A DNA stretch of 64,000 nucleotides from Dechloromonas aromatica (nom. nud.) (GCA_017848965.1 JAFIHA010000052.1:62001-126000), one strand, 5' to 3'; positions 8,462 to 17,386 are shown, counted from the stretch's first letter. Program-made: numbers and translations. The notes: generated by a model from the letters alone, not told the origin.

Positions 8462-9085
8462 ATGATTGACGAAATAATCGGGCATGTTGGAGTGAAATCA
8501 ATTCCTGCGTCGAAACTAGAGGAAATCCAGAAGCGGAAATTGGCCCTTATGGCGGCCATGAAGAAGGGCCGTTCACACAAGTGGGTTCTTAGATTGTGGA
8601 GCCAGTTCATCAGAGCCCGCGATCTTTACCGCTGTGTGTGTTGTCATTCGAGCGACAGAATCCAGGCCCATCACGTTATCAGGAAAACGCTCTACCCAAA
8701 GGGAGCCTTTGATACTGGCAACGGCGTTACCCTGTGCGACGAATGCCACAGGCGGGTGCATGCGGAATTCAATGGCAAGCCTGACCTGTCTTTACCTCTT
8801 GGTGCCGAGCAAGGGGACGATCAGGACGAATGGGCATTCCTCTTTGGGCTTCTCCGAGAAGATGCTGCTCGGCGCGGTCTTGCTGAGGACGAGTTCTATC
8901 ATCTTGGCGACCAGATTCTTGAGTTCACCGTGCGCTGTCAGGGTTACGAAGAGTTCTATGAGATGACAATGCGAGGCGAGATGAGCCGTATTCGATTCGC
9001 TCATGAGATCTGGAGGCTTATGCCAGAAGCCTGGTATACGAATTTCGTCTCTGAACTCGTCAGGTTGAATCGCTTCGACAATTGA
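8462..9085 (+). CDS. HNH endonuclease-domain protein
   Basis: A 207-residue protein with an HNH nuclease module around residues 55-105. CVCC and CDEC are the zinc-binding cysteine pairs, QAHHVIRK supplies the first catalytic His pair, and GNGVTLCDECHRRVH supplies the Asn and final His. The C-terminal half (about 110-207) is acidic, helical and unassigned. It is a stand-alone nuclease, not visibly part of a restriction pair or an intein. Base composition and codon use are less GC-rich than the tct genes, suggesting recent acquisition. The product could serve an element, a defence role or mobility; the sequence does not decide. Confidence 0.75.
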   Translation: MIDEIIGHVGVKSIPASKLEEIQKRKLALMAAMKKGRSHKWVLRLWSQFIRARDLYRCVCCHSSDRIQAHHVIRKTLYPKGAFDTGNGVTLCDECHRRVHAEFNGKPDLSLPLGAEQGDDQDEWAFLFGLLREDAARRGLAEDEFYHLGDQILEFTVRCQGYEEFYEMTMRGEMSRIRFAHEIWRLMPEAWYTNFVSELVRLNRFDN

Positions 9086-9296
9086 GGAGGGCTCATTTCT
9101 TTAGAGGATGGAACTAGCTACCCACGAATGGGTAATCTGCTTCGATCATCAGCGACTCGTTGAACCCCTCGGATACCTCCCGGCAGCCGAGGTGGAGGAA
9201 CGCAGTTTTTCGCAACTCACCTTGATAGCGAATATCGATAACAACCACAAAACAAACAGAGGCGTATCAAAGCCGAATGAACCCTCCATGGTGTAG
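9086..9296 (+). pseudogene. Remnant of an IS3-family transposase (C-terminal end)
   Basis: The frame opening at 9108 encodes ELATHEWVICFDHQRLVEP followed by LGYLPAAEVEER. This matches the end of IS3-family OrfB integrases (consensus like VELATLEWVDWFN, then RRLLEPIGNIPPAEAE). The preceding bases read SLED in another frame; restoring two bases at about 9108 would join SLED to ELAT, so a small deletion has shifted the frame. The remainder of the transposase is absent because the HNH stop lies directly upstream. No terminal inverted repeats were recognised. The fragment is non-functional. Confidence 0.65.
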
Positions 9297-9313
9297 CCGC
9301 AGTAATTGTTAAG

Positions 9314-9703
9314 ATGACCTTATCCATGCATCACAGCATGGCATTACGACTATCAAACATTCGAGCAATGTTCAGACGCATAGCAAGCAAAATTAGATCA
9401 GCAATCACTGGCGATGATGAGCCGATGGATCGCTGGAGTAGTGACAGGCTTGGCGAGGTTAAGAATTACCTTGAGGGGAAGCATCCAGGAACATGGTCGC
9501 GCGAAGATCACTACTTGGCCGCCGAGTTCGTTATACAGCGCTACCTACCAGCCGACGAGAAGCGTACGCAGCAGCAATATGAAGCGTCGATGCGTGATCT
9601 GAAAGATAAGATAGATCGAAATATCGACACCCCAAATGCTCCAAAAGAAGAGGTTAAGGACGATCCGGAGTTCGCAAAATGGTTGAAAGATGCGCTGAAG
9701 TGA
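9314..9703 (+). CDS. Hypothetical protein in the HNH island
   Basis: A 129-residue product that I do not recognise. It is charged and mainly helical, with a basic N-terminus (about residues 15-35) and an acidic, lysine-rich C-terminus ending DPEFAKWLKDALK. There is no signal peptide or membrane segment. No clear ribosome site precedes the ATG at 9314, and later starts at residues 9 or 19 are possible. Its end overlaps the next gene by 25 bases, which suggests coupled translation. Composition is AT-richer than the core genes. Confidence 0.5.
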   Translation: MTLSMHHSMALRLSNIRAMFRRIASKIRSAITGDDEPMDRWSSDRLGEVKNYLEGKHPGTWSREDHYLAAEFVIQRYLPADEKRTQQQYEASMRDLKDKIDRNIDTPNAPKEEVKDDPEFAKWLKDALK

Positions 9704-10242
9704 AGACTGCAACAGAATCAATCGAAGACATCAATCCCGAAGACCTAGAGGAGGAACAGGAGCTTCGATATCAGGACTACCGAAAGGTGATTGACGCGGG
9801 GATTTGGCTGATGCGGAACGGTTACGGACATATGGCACTTCTTCCGTATATCGCACCGTCTGGATGTTATTGGCGCTGTGAGTTCCACCAAACTGGCAAA
9901 CCAAGCGCCCCGTTCTTCCGCTACTCAAGCTCATCGGAAGGAAAATATCTCAACGATAACGGCGGGGATGTGCGTAGAAAAGTTACGCCTAAAGGTCTCG
10001 CTCGCGCGATCTTGCGGCGCACGTCAGCCGACCTGCTCAAAGCGTGCGAAGGCGATCTGTCTCCTGACATGGGTGCTTGGTTGGTACAGCTTGAACGCGC
10101 TCTTGATAATCGCTGGATACCAGCAGCTTTCGACAACAGCGGTGATGCGCCGTCACCCTCAAAGTGGAACTTGGTAGGGATGCTCGGCGTGCCGGATTCT
10201 TTGATTGATGCTCCGCCGGGGTATGTGGTGCCCGGAGCTTAG
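9679..10242 (+). CDS. Hypothetical protein in the HNH island
   Basis: A 187-residue product of unknown function. The N-terminus (1-35) is very acidic. A middle segment is rich in aromatic residues and cysteine (GYGHMALLPYIAPSGCYWRCEF, around residues 57-78, quoted here as two parts of one stretch: GYGHMALLPY then IAPSGCYWRCEF). The C-terminus is proline-rich. There is no signal peptide or transmembrane segment. It overlaps the preceding gene and is followed 9 bases later by a third small gene, so the three may form one operon. I could not link it to a known family. Confidence 0.55.
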   Translation: MVERCAEVKTATESIEDINPEDLEEEQELRYQDYRKVIDAGIWLMRNGYGHMALLPYIAPSGCYWRCEFHQTGKPSAPFFRYSSSSEGKYLNDNGGDVRRKVTPKGLARAILRRTSADLLKACEGDLSPDMGAWLVQLERALDNRWIPAAFDNSGDAPSPSKWNLVGMLGVPDSLIDAPPGYVVPGA

Positions 10243-10251
10243 GGGTTACTG

Positions 10252-10488
10252 ATGGATGAAGAGAACAAAGTTCAGTTCCGGATCAGCGCGCAATCGTTCG
10301 AGCTTCACTACGATCCGGAATCAAAATTGTTGATCCTGCACGGTGTTGAAGCAATGTCTGGCCGCAAGCTAGTTGCTGTATTTGAACCGCAGGCGACAAG
10401 AGCGCTTTGCGATCTTCTTGAACACACGCAAAAATATCTGGGTGTTCGACTCGGTGCCGATGAAATCGAGCCGCCTGCGCTGCAATAG
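10252..10488 (+). CDS. Small hypothetical protein in the HNH island
   Basis: A 78-residue product with no recognised domain. The profile suggests several beta-strands (VQFRISAQSFELHYD, KLLILHGVEA) followed by a helix (ATRALCDLLEHTQKYLG). It is close behind the 187-residue gene (9 bases) and shares the lower GC of the island. It is the last open frame before the convergent tctE gene; about 95 bases of AT-rich, featureless DNA follow. Confidence 0.5.
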   Translation: MDEENKVQFRISAQSFELHYDPESKLLILHGVEAMSGRKLVAVFEPQATRALCDLLEHTQKYLGVRLGADEIEPPALQ

Positions 10489-10584
10489 TCGTGAGTTGCT
10501 TATCCATGAGCACATGGTCGCATCAAGACTATTCACCCTGTCAGCTACGTACTCAAATAGGTAATTCATTTTTTTGTGTCGTCG

Positions 10585-12003
10585 TCAGCCGCCGGCAAGC
10601 GGCAGTTCCACCTCGACGCACAGGCCGCGGCCGTCGTCGCCGTCGCGCAGGGTGATGTTGCCGCCGTGGGCGAGGCAGATTTCACGCACGATGGCCAGAC
10701 CGAGGCCGCTGCCGTCCACGTCGCCATGGCCGAGGATGCGGTAGAAGCGGTGGAAGACGTTCTCGCGCTCGGCCTCGGTGATGCCGGGCCCCTGGTCGCT
10801 GACGCTGATCAGGGCTTTCCCCTTCCAGCTCGCCACCGCCGCCGTGACCTGGGATTCGGGTGGGCTGTAGCGGATCGCGTTGTCGATCAGGTTGGCGACC
10901 ATCTCGCGCAGCATCGGCGCGTTGCCGTTTTCGAGCACGGCGGGCTGCGGCCATTCCTCAAAAGCCAGGTCGATGCTCTTGTTCAGCGCCAGCGGCACCA
11001 GTTCCATGGCGACGTCCCTGACCAGGGCGTTGAGATCGACCGGCGCGCGTTCGTCCATCATGCCGTTGACCGCTTCGGCGCGCGACATCGCCAGCATCTG
11101 GTTGGCCAGCCGGCGGGCGCCGCGGATGCTGTGCAGCAGGCTGGCGAAGGTGCGCAGCATTTCCTCCGGATCGCTCTGGCGCAGGCCGTACTCGGCCTGG
11201 GTGGTGAGCACCGCGAGCGGCGTCCGGATCTGGTGGGCGGCGTCGGCGAGGAAGCGCTTGCGCGCGGCGAGCATCGCCGACAGGCGTTCGGTGTGGTGAT
11301 TGATGGCGTCGATCAGCGGGCCGACTTCGCTCGGCACGTTGTTGGCGGGCACCGGCGTGAGGTCCTCGTCGCCGCGCCGGCGGATGGTGTCGCGCAGCTC
11401 GAGCAGCGGCCGGAAGGCGCTGCCCAGGGCGAAGACGATGAGCAGGGCGCCGACCGCGAGCAGCAGCAGTTGCCGGCGCAGGCTGTCGACGAACAGGTCG
11501 CGTGCCAGCCGGGTGCGCGAACCGGTGGTTTCGGCGAAGACGATGGTCGCCGCGTCGCCGCCCTTGAGGACGGGGTCGTAGAGGCGTTTGCGCATGGCGC
11601 CGAGGCGGATTTCCTCGTTGCGATAGCTGCTGTTGACGATCAGCACTTCGCCGCTTTCGCTCAGCCCGGCCGGCGGCGCCAGTTCGGGGTAGCCGGTGAG
11701 CAGGGCGCCGGAGGGCGCGAGCACGGCGTAGTAGATCCTTTCCTGCGCCTTGTCCTCGAACATCTCGAAAGCCGAGTAGGGGATGTTGACCTGGATTTCG
11801 CCAGCCGCCGAATGGGTCTGCTCGGCGACCGCCTTGATCGATGCCGTCAGCGAACGGTCGTAGGCCCGGTTGACCGCTTCCAGCGCGCCGCGATACGACA
11901 GCCAGGCATTGACCGCGAGCATGACGAAGAGCGGCGGCAGCAGCCACCAGACGATCCGGCGGCGCAGGCTGTAACGCGGACCGGGCCGGGCTTCACCAGG
12001 CAT
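10585..12003 (-). CDS. tctE: TctE-like sensor histidine kinase
   Basis: A 472-residue inner-membrane kinase. Transmembrane segment 1 is near residues 17-35, then a periplasmic 2CSK_N-type sensor (about 40-175), transmembrane segment 2 near 182-200, a linker, then the dimerisation box with phospho-accepting His257 in DAAHQIRTPL. The ATPase domain has NLIDNAIRYSP, DQGPGI and GSGLGLAIV. This is the TctE architecture, in which the sensor responds to tricarboxylates or to a loaded binding protein. It follows the response regulator by 30 bases on the same strand. The adjacent island now separates the pair from tctCBA, their likely target. Confidence 0.85.
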   Translation of the reverse strand: MPGEARPGPRYSLRRRIVWWLLPPLFVMLAVNAWLSYRGALEAVNRAYDRSLTASIKAVAEQTHSAAGEIQVNIPYSAFEMFEDKAQERIYYAVLAPSGALLTGYPELAPPAGLSESGEVLIVNSSYRNEEIRLGAMRKRLYDPVLKGGDAATIVFAETTGSRTRLARDLFVDSLRRQLLLLAVGALLIVFALGSAFRPLLELRDTIRRRGDEDLTPVPANNVPSEVGPLIDAINHHTERLSAMLAARKRFLADAAHQIRTPLAVLTTQAEYGLRQSDPEEMLRTFASLLHSIRGARRLANQMLAMSRAEAVNGMMDERAPVDLNALVRDVAMELVPLALNKSIDLAFEEWPQPAVLENGNAPMLREMVANLIDNAIRYSPPESQVTAAVASWKGKALISVSDQGPGITEAERENVFHRFYRILGHGDVDGSGLGLAIVREICLAHGGNITLRDGDDGRGLCVEVELPLAGG

Positions 12004-12033
12004 CGGGGAGTGACCGCGGCAGGCACAACAAGC

Positions 12034-12702
12034 TCAGGCCTCGGCAAGCAGGTAGCCGAGGCCGCGCAGGGTGTTGATCACCACCCCCGAGCCTTCGAGT
12101 TTCTTGCGCAGGCGCGAGACGTAGATCTCGATCGCCTCGACGCGGGCGTCGGTGTCGAAATCGAAGACCTTCTCGAACAGCGCTTCGCGCGCCACCGGAC
12201 GGCCGCTGCGCGAGAGCAGCACTTCGAGCACCGCCAGTTCGCGCGGGGTGAGCGCCAGGGCCTGCTCGCCTATGCTGGCCAGGCGCGTCGTGGTGTCGAA
12301 TTCGAGCTGGCCGATGCGGACCTTGGGCACCAGGTTGCCGCTGCGCCGCAGCAAGGCCTTGATCCGCGCTTCCAGCTCGCTCAGGTCGAAGGGTTTGGTC
12401 AGGTAGTCGTCGGCGCCGGTGTTGAGTCCGCGCACCCGCTCCTCGGTGGCGCCGCGCGCGGTCAGCACCAGCACCGGGGTGGGCATGCCCTTTTCGCGCT
12501 GGCGCAGGCGGCGCAGGACTTCCAGCCCGTCGAGGCCGGGCAGCGAGAGGTCGAGGATGACCAGGTCGTAATGTTCGGTATGCAGCGCATGATCGGCGTG
12601 GTCGCCGCGGTCGAGCACGTCGAGCACGTAACCGGCCTGGCGCAACGCCTTGCTGACCCACTGGGAGAGTTCGGCGTGATCTTCGACCAGGAGCAGACGC
12701 AT
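12034..12702 (-). CDS. tctD: TctD-like OmpR-family response regulator
   Basis: A 222-residue regulator. The receiver domain (1-115) has the acidic pocket VEDH, phospho-acceptor Asp51 in VILDLSLPG and the conserved Lys in LTKPFD. The C-terminal winged helix (about 125-220) has ALTPRELAVLEVLLSR and VSRLRKKLEGSG. It is paired with the downstream TctE-like kinase and divergent from the solute-binding protein gene at 12796, so the 93-bp gap between them probably holds the shared control region. The start at MRLLLVEDH is set by the receiver-domain beginning. Confidence 0.88.
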   Translation of the reverse strand: MRLLLVEDHAELSQWVSKALRQAGYVLDVLDRGDHADHALHTEHYDLVILDLSLPGLDGLEVLRRLRQREKGMPTPVLVLTARGATEERVRGLNTGADDYLTKPFDLSELEARIKALLRRSGNLVPKVRIGQLEFDTTTRLASIGEQALALTPRELAVLEVLLSRSGRPVAREALFEKVFDFDTDARVEAIEIYVSRLRKKLEGSGVVINTLRGLGYLLAEA

Positions 12703-12795
12703 GGGTGAAAGTAAATCGAAAGCTTGGACGGGGATTATCATCTCGAACAACAAAAAACACCATGGCGCAGCCCGGGTGTCACTGGAGGAAGACGG

Positions 12796-13863
12796 ATGAA
12801 CCGGAGAACATGCCTGCTGGCCATCGCCCTTGGCGCATGCTTTGCCGCGGCGCAGGCAGAGATTCTTCCGGAGGGCCTGGAGGTAGAACTGCCCGAAGAC
12901 CGGGTCGTGATCTACGCGGCGACCGACCAGAACATCGTGCAGCCGCTGATCGACGATTTCGAGAAAAGCCATTCGGGGATCAAGGTCGAATACCACGACA
13001 TGCACTCCAATCTGCTCTACCAGCGCGTGATCGACGAGGCGCGCCGGGGCAGCAAGGCCGACGTGGTCTGGAGTTCGGCCATGGACCTGCAGGTCAAGCT
13101 GGTCAACGACGGCTATGCCCAGCCGTACCGCTCGCCGGAAACGGCGGCGCTGCCGAGCTGGGCGGTGTGGAAGAACGAGGCCTTCGGCACCACCTACGAA
13201 CCGGCCGTGTTCGTTTATCACAAGCCGGCGTTGCGCCGTGACGAGCTGCCGCTCACCCATGCAGCGCTGATCGAACTGCTCAAACGCAATCCGGAGCGCT
13301 TCAGGCGACGGCTGGCAACCTACGATCCGGCGCTTTCCGGCGTCGGCCTGATGCTCCATACCCAGGACGCGCAATCCAACCCGATCGTCTTCTGGAATCT
13401 GGCCCAGGCGCTCGGCGCCAAGGGCATCCGCGCCTATGCCACCTCCGGGGAAATGCTCGATGGCATCGCCAGCGGCGAAACCCTGATCGGTTACAACGTG
13501 CTCGGCTCCTACGCGCTGACCCGGGCCAGAAACGATCCGAGGATAGGCGTGATCTGGCCGCAGGACTACACCCTGGTGCTCAGCCGGGTCGCCTTCATCA
13601 CCCGCGACGCCCGTCATCCCAATGCCGCCCGCCTGTGGCTCGACCACCTGCTGTCGCGCCACGGGCAGCAGATCCTGGCCCGCAACGCCGGCCTGTTCGC
13701 GGTCCGCGAGGACCTTTCCGCCGACACCGCGAGCAGCCTGCGCAGCCGGCTGGGCGCCGCCTTCCGCCCGATCCTCATCGGTTCCGGACTGCTCACCTAT
13801 CTCGACCAAGCCAAGCGCCGCGATTTCCTGCGCCAGTGGGATGCCGCCGTCAAACCCCGCTGA
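12796..13863 (+). CDS. Periplasmic ABC-type solute-binding protein (Fe3+/AfuA-like family)
   Basis: A 355-residue exported binding protein with a signal peptide ending AQA near residue 21. The fold is that of family-1 binding proteins related to iron- and phosphonate-type SBPs (VIYAATDQNIVQPLIDDFE, then a YHDMHSN loop). GGAGGAAGACGG precedes the ATG at 12796. No permease or ATPase genes are adjacent. Orphan SBPs divergent from TctDE-type pairs are common in betaproteobacteria and can act as the ligand input of the kinase; that role is inferred here. Ligand unknown. Confidence 0.75.
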   Translation: MNRRTCLLAIALGACFAAAQAEILPEGLEVELPEDRVVIYAATDQNIVQPLIDDFEKSHSGIKVEYHDMHSNLLYQRVIDEARRGSKADVVWSSAMDLQVKLVNDGYAQPYRSPETAALPSWAVWKNEAFGTTYEPAVFVYHKPALRRDELPLTHAALIELLKRNPERFRRRLATYDPALSGVGLMLHTQDAQSNPIVFWNLAQALGAKGIRAYATSGEMLDGIASGETLIGYNVLGSYALTRARNDPRIGVIWPQDYTLVLSRVAFITRDARHPNAARLWLDHLLSRHGQQILARNAGLFAVREDLSADTASSLRSRLGAAFRPILIGSGLLTYLDQAKRRDFLRQWDAAVKPR

Positions 13864-13909
13864 TTCCGCCTGTTTCCAGTCCCCGTTTCGCCTCTTCCGG
13901 TTTTCCCGT

Positions 13910-14971
13910 ATGCGCCACCCTGTTGTCCGTTTCGTCCTGCCCACCCTGGGGCTGGCCCTGCTTGCCGCCTTGTTTGCCCAGTCCATCAGCCTGCCCTTGC
14001 CGTGGATGATCGGTCCGCTGTTCGCGGTGGCCGGCGCGCGCATGGCCGGCCTGCGCCTGCAGCCGCTGGCCGGCGGGCGCCAGGCCGGGCAATGGGCGAT
14101 CGGCACCGCGCTCGGGCTGTATTTTTCGCCGGCGGTGCTCGGCCAACTGGCCGAACATGCGCTGCTGCTGGCCGCCGCGGCGCTGGCTTCGCTCGCCCTG
14201 GGCGGCGTCTGCGCGCTGCTCACCCTGCGCCTGGCGCGGGTCGATGCGGCGACCGCCTTCTTCGCCTCGCTGCCCGGTGGCGCTTCGGAAATGGCCAACC
14301 TGGCCGAACGTTGGGGCGGGGCGGTGGACCGTATCGCCGCCGCCCACGCCTTGCGCATCATGTTGCTGGTGTCGCTGGTACCGCTCGGGCTGACGCTCTC
14401 CGGCGCCCACGGCAGCGACATCTACATTCCCCAGTCGCACCGCTTCGACCTGGCCCGCCTGCCGCTGCTGATCGCCGCCAGCCTGGCCGGGGTCGGTCTG
14501 TTGCGCCTGCTGCGCATCGCCAATGCCTGGGTGCTCGGGCCCCTGCTCGGGGTCGGTGTGCTCAGTGCCCTGACCGTTCCCTTGTCCGCCCTGCCGGGCT
14601 GGGCGGTCAACGGCGGGCAGTTGCTGATCGGCTGTTCGCTCGGCAGCCGCTTCTCGCGCGAGTTCTTTCGCGCCGCGCCGCGCTTCATCGGGACCACGGC
14701 GCTGAGCGCGCTGCTGTCGATCCTGCTCGGCCTGCTGCTGTCCTTGTTGCTGGCGCATTTTTCCGGGGTGCCGCTGGCGACGCTGGTGCTCGCTACAGCG
14801 CCCGGCGGCGTCGCCGAGATGTGCATCACCGCCAAGGTGCTGCAACTCGGCGTACCGCTGGTGACCGCCGCCCACGTGCTGCGGGTGGTGGTGCTCACCC
14901 TGGGCGCCCAGTTCGCCTTCGGGCTGTTCCGCCGGCGCTTTGAGCCTAAAAATTGGCATTTTGGCCCGTGA
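13910..14971 (+). CDS. AbrB-family integral membrane protein
   Basis: A 353-residue, very hydrophobic protein with about ten transmembrane segments arranged as two related halves. Each half has a glycine/proline loop of the AbrB family (LPWMIGPLFAVAGARMAG near residue 30, LGPLLGVGVLSALT near 205) and an acidic helix motif (SLPGGASEMANLAE, ATAPGGVAEMCITAK). This is the so-called ammonia monooxygenase-like AbrB family of putative transporters; a true monooxygenase role is not supported. It starts 46 bases after the binding-protein gene and could share its transcript. Substrate unknown. Confidence 0.8.
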   Translation: MRHPVVRFVLPTLGLALLAALFAQSISLPLPWMIGPLFAVAGARMAGLRLQPLAGGRQAGQWAIGTALGLYFSPAVLGQLAEHALLLAAAALASLALGGVCALLTLRLARVDAATAFFASLPGGASEMANLAERWGGAVDRIAAAHALRIMLLVSLVPLGLTLSGAHGSDIYIPQSHRFDLARLPLLIAASLAGVGLLRLLRIANAWVLGPLLGVGVLSALTVPLSALPGWAVNGGQLLIGCSLGSRFSREFFRAAPRFIGTTALSALLSILLGLLLSLLLAHFSGVPLATLVLATAPGGVAEMCITAKVLQLGVPLVTAAHVLRVVVLTLGAQFAFGLFRRRFEPKNWHFGP

Positions 14972-15036
14972 GCCGTATAGCACTATTGTGCGGGACAATA
15001 AGGGGCGTTGGGGTTATACGACATAGGAGCTGCCAG

Positions 15037-15768
15037 ATGAATCAGGAAGAACTCAAGGCCGTTTTTGATAAACAGGCTTCTGGCTATGAGGAACAGCAAA
15101 AGAAACTCGCGCCAATTCACGAAGGTCTCTACTTTCAACTTGAATGGATATTTTCAGAATTGCCACAAGCTGCCCGCATAATTTGTGTCGGATTAGGCGC
15201 TGGCGCAGAGCTTTCCTATTTGGCCAGAAGATTCCCGAACTGGAGATTTACCGCTGTTGAACCATCTGCTGCAATGCTTGATGTATGCCGACAAAGAGCT
15301 AGAAGAGAAGGATTTGTTTCGCGCTGTGATTTTTATGAAGGCTACGTGGAGTCCCTTCCAGACATTGAGCTTCATGATGCAGCGACTTGTTTCATGGTTT
15401 CTCAGTTCATACTCGACCCTCTGGAGCGATCGAAGTTCTTTCGTGGCATTTCGGAGAGGTTGCAGCCCAATGGAATATTGGTCAGTGCCGATCTGTCATC
15501 GACGGTGGGTTCGATTGAATATAAAGCACTGCTTAAAGCATGGGTAAATATGCTGCACGCCGCAAACGTTCCTGCTGATGCCATGGATAAAGTACATTCG
15601 GCGTGGGAAAAAGATGTGGCAATTCTTCCACCCGACGATGTAAAAACAATCATTAAGCGCGGCGGCTTCGATTCCCCGGTTCAGTTTTATCAGGCAGGTT
15701 TTGTTCATGCCTGGTTCTCCGTTCGGTCGGGCTTGCCGTCCTCCCGGAAAGCAGAGGGCAGTGATTGA
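15037..15768 (+). CDS. SAM-dependent class I methyltransferase
   Basis: A 243-residue soluble protein with a Rossmann methyltransferase core. Motif I is IICVGLGAGAELSYLA (about residues 48-63), the acidic ribose-binding end of strand 2 is AVEPSAAML (78-86), and a motif IV-like segment is ATCFMVSQFIL (about 117-127). Substrate unknown. AGGAG precedes the ATG at 15037. It is noticeably AT-richer than both neighbours, in codon use as well as composition, which points to a separate origin. Confidence 0.78.
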   Translation: MNQEELKAVFDKQASGYEEQQKKLAPIHEGLYFQLEWIFSELPQAARIICVGLGAGAELSYLARRFPNWRFTAVEPSAAMLDVCRQRARREGFVSRCDFYEGYVESLPDIELHDAATCFMVSQFILDPLERSKFFRGISERLQPNGILVSADLSSTVGSIEYKALLKAWVNMLHAANVPADAMDKVHSAWEKDVAILPPDDVKTIIKRGGFDSPVQFYQAGFVHAWFSVRSGLPSSRKAEGSD

Positions 15769-15832
15769 GCGCTTCAAATGTATGAAATGTAAATAGAGCG
15801 CAGAGAAAAACTGCGCCATGGTTTTTACAGCG

Positions 15833-16237
15833 TCAATGTGCTTCCCCCGCCGCTGGCGCGATGACGCGCGGCCGGCCGCCCTGGTCGAGGGCGACGAAGA
15901 CGAAGGTGGCGTCGGTGACCTTGACCTGTTCCTCACCGTCGCGTGAGCGCCGCCAGGCTTCGACCTGGATCGACATCGAGGTTCGGCCGATGCGGGTGAT
16001 TTCGGCGTGCAGGCTGACTTCGTCGCCGATATAGACCGGTTGCAGGAAGGTGATGCGGTCGACCGAGACGGTGGCGCAGCGGCCACGCGCGCGGCGCGCG
16101 GCGACGTTGCCGGCGGCGAGGTCCATCTGGGCCATCAGCCAGCCGCCGAAAATGTCGCCGGCCGGGTTGGCGTCGCCGGGCATGGCGATGGTGCGGATCG
16201 CGGGTTCGCCGCGCGGGGTGGGTACGGGTTCTTTCAT
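15833..16237 (-). CDS. YciA-like acyl-CoA thioesterase (hotdog fold)
   Basis: A 134-residue single-hotdog protein. The stretch PGDANPAGDIFGGWLMAQMD carries the catalytic Asn-x-x-Gly-x-x-Phe-Gly-Gly signature of YciA/BACH thioesterases near residues 20-39. It is followed by VSVDRITFLQPVYIGDEV. It hydrolyses acyl-CoAs in the cytosol; chain-length preference cannot be read. It is a lone gene between the methyltransferase and the porin. Confidence 0.88.
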   Translation of the reverse strand: MKEPVPTPRGEPAIRTIAMPGDANPAGDIFGGWLMAQMDLAAGNVAARRARGRCATVSVDRITFLQPVYIGDEVSLHAEITRIGRTSMSIQVEAWRRSRDGEEQVKVTDATFVFVALDQGGRPRVIAPAAGEAH

Positions 16238-16354
16238 CGGGGATTCCTGGGGTGGTGGTGCGGCGGACGGGTTTGCCGGGATCGGGAATCCAGGCCTTGA
16301 GCAAGGCCCGCAGCATGTCGTAGCGGACCTTGCCGTTGTTGCCCCGGAGCGCGA

Positions 16355-17386
16355 TCAGAACTTGTGGCGCAGGCCGGCCATGATCACCGAGACGTTGTCG
16401 CCGGCAGCCGGCGTGATGTTGAAGCCGTAGTTGGCAATCCCGTCGTTGCTGATCCGCGAGTAGGCGGTGTACAGCGTGGTCCGCTTGGACAGGTTGTGCA
16501 TGTAGTAGATCGAGGCGCCGCTGGCGTCCTCGGTGTTGGCTTCGCCGCTTTCCTTGCGCTTGCCGTAGGAAATCGCCAGGGTGCCCGGCTTGCTCACCGG
16601 AATCTCGGCGCCGACGCTGTAACTGCGCGCCTTGCCCTTGCCCTGAGTACCGCCTTCGCGGTCCTGGGTGTACAGGGCGTAGAGCTTGGCCACGCCGAAA
16701 TCGTAGGAGGCGCCCAGGCCGTGCGTGGTGGCGGTGCCGCCGGTATTGTTGGAAATGTAGCGCTGGGTCGTGGCCGAGGCCGACAGCGGGCCGCCCTTGT
16801 ACATGCCGGTCAGGCCGTAGCCGCGGCCGGCGCGGCGCAGGTCGCTGTCGTTGGTGGCGTTCTCGGCGCCGGTCCAGTAGCCGGCGTCGACCGAGAAACC
16901 GGCCATTTCGGGCGAGCGGTACTTGATCATGTTGTCGAAACGGACCTGGTAGCCGCGCGCGACCGAGCCGCTCTTGCGATGCAGCATGCCGGCCGAGCGG
17001 TCGGAGCTGCCGGTGGCTTCGTACGGGTCGATGGCGACGAAGGCCGGCGAGTACTGGCGACCGAAGGTGACGCGACCGAACGATCCTTCCAGGCCGAGAT
17101 AGGATTGCCGGGTAAATCCGGTGGATGTGCCGGTATCGATGGCGACCGCCGATTCGAGCATGAAAATGGCTTTCAGACCATTGCCCATGTCTTCGCTGCC
17201 CTTGAAGCCGAGGCGCGAACCGTTCAGTTCGCTGGTATCCATCGCGTTGCGCTTCAGACCGTTGGCGCGCTCCTGCGCCAGATTGACATCGAGCAGGCCG
17301 AAGATGGTGACGTTCGATTGCGCTTGCGCAAGGATAGGGAAAAGACAGGCGGCAGCCAGTGTGGCGAGTTTCTTCGTGTGTTGCAT
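16355..17386 (-). CDS. General outer-membrane porin
   Basis: A 343-residue trimeric-type Gram-negative porin. The signal peptide (1-22, ending AQAQ) is followed by SNVTIFGLLDVNLAQ, the typical first strand of betaproteobacterial porins. GSRLGFKGSEDMGNGL is the usual early loop, and the chain ends in Phe (GLRHKF), the outer-membrane assembly signal. Sixteen amphipathic strands are expected from the length. AGGAGGAA precedes the ATG at 17386. It diverges from the SoxYZ-like gene across a 259-bp gap in which I assign no specific site. Confidence 0.93.
   Translation of the reverse strand: MQHTKKLATLAAACLFPILAQAQSNVTIFGLLDVNLAQERANGLKRNAMDTSELNGSRLGFKGSEDMGNGLKAIFMLESAVAIDTGTSTGFTRQSYLGLEGSFGRVTFGRQYSPAFVAIDPYEATGSSDRSAGMLHRKSGSVARGYQVRFDNMIKYRSPEMAGFSVDAGYWTGAENATNDSDLRRAGRGYGLTGMYKGGPLSASATTQRYISNNTGGTATTHGLGASYDFGVAKLYALYTQDREGGTQGKGKARSYSVGAEIPVSKPGTLAISYGKRKESGEANTEDASGASIYYMHNLSKRTTLYTAYSRISNDGIANYGFNITPAAGDNVSVIMAGLRHKF

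Noticed and set aside
9314..10488. Toxin-immunity cassette downstream of the HNH gene
   Set aside because: The HNH protein is a stand-alone gene without delivery domains, and the small genes show no recognisable immunity family. Left as unknown.
10576..12708. Long plus-strand open frame opposite the tctD/tctE genes
   Set aside because: The reverse strand encodes a complete kinase and regulator with all motifs; this frame has repetitive low-complexity composition.
13910..14971. Ammonia monooxygenase subunit
   Set aside because: AbrB-family proteins often carry this name, but there are no amoABC features; it is a ten-helix putative transporter.
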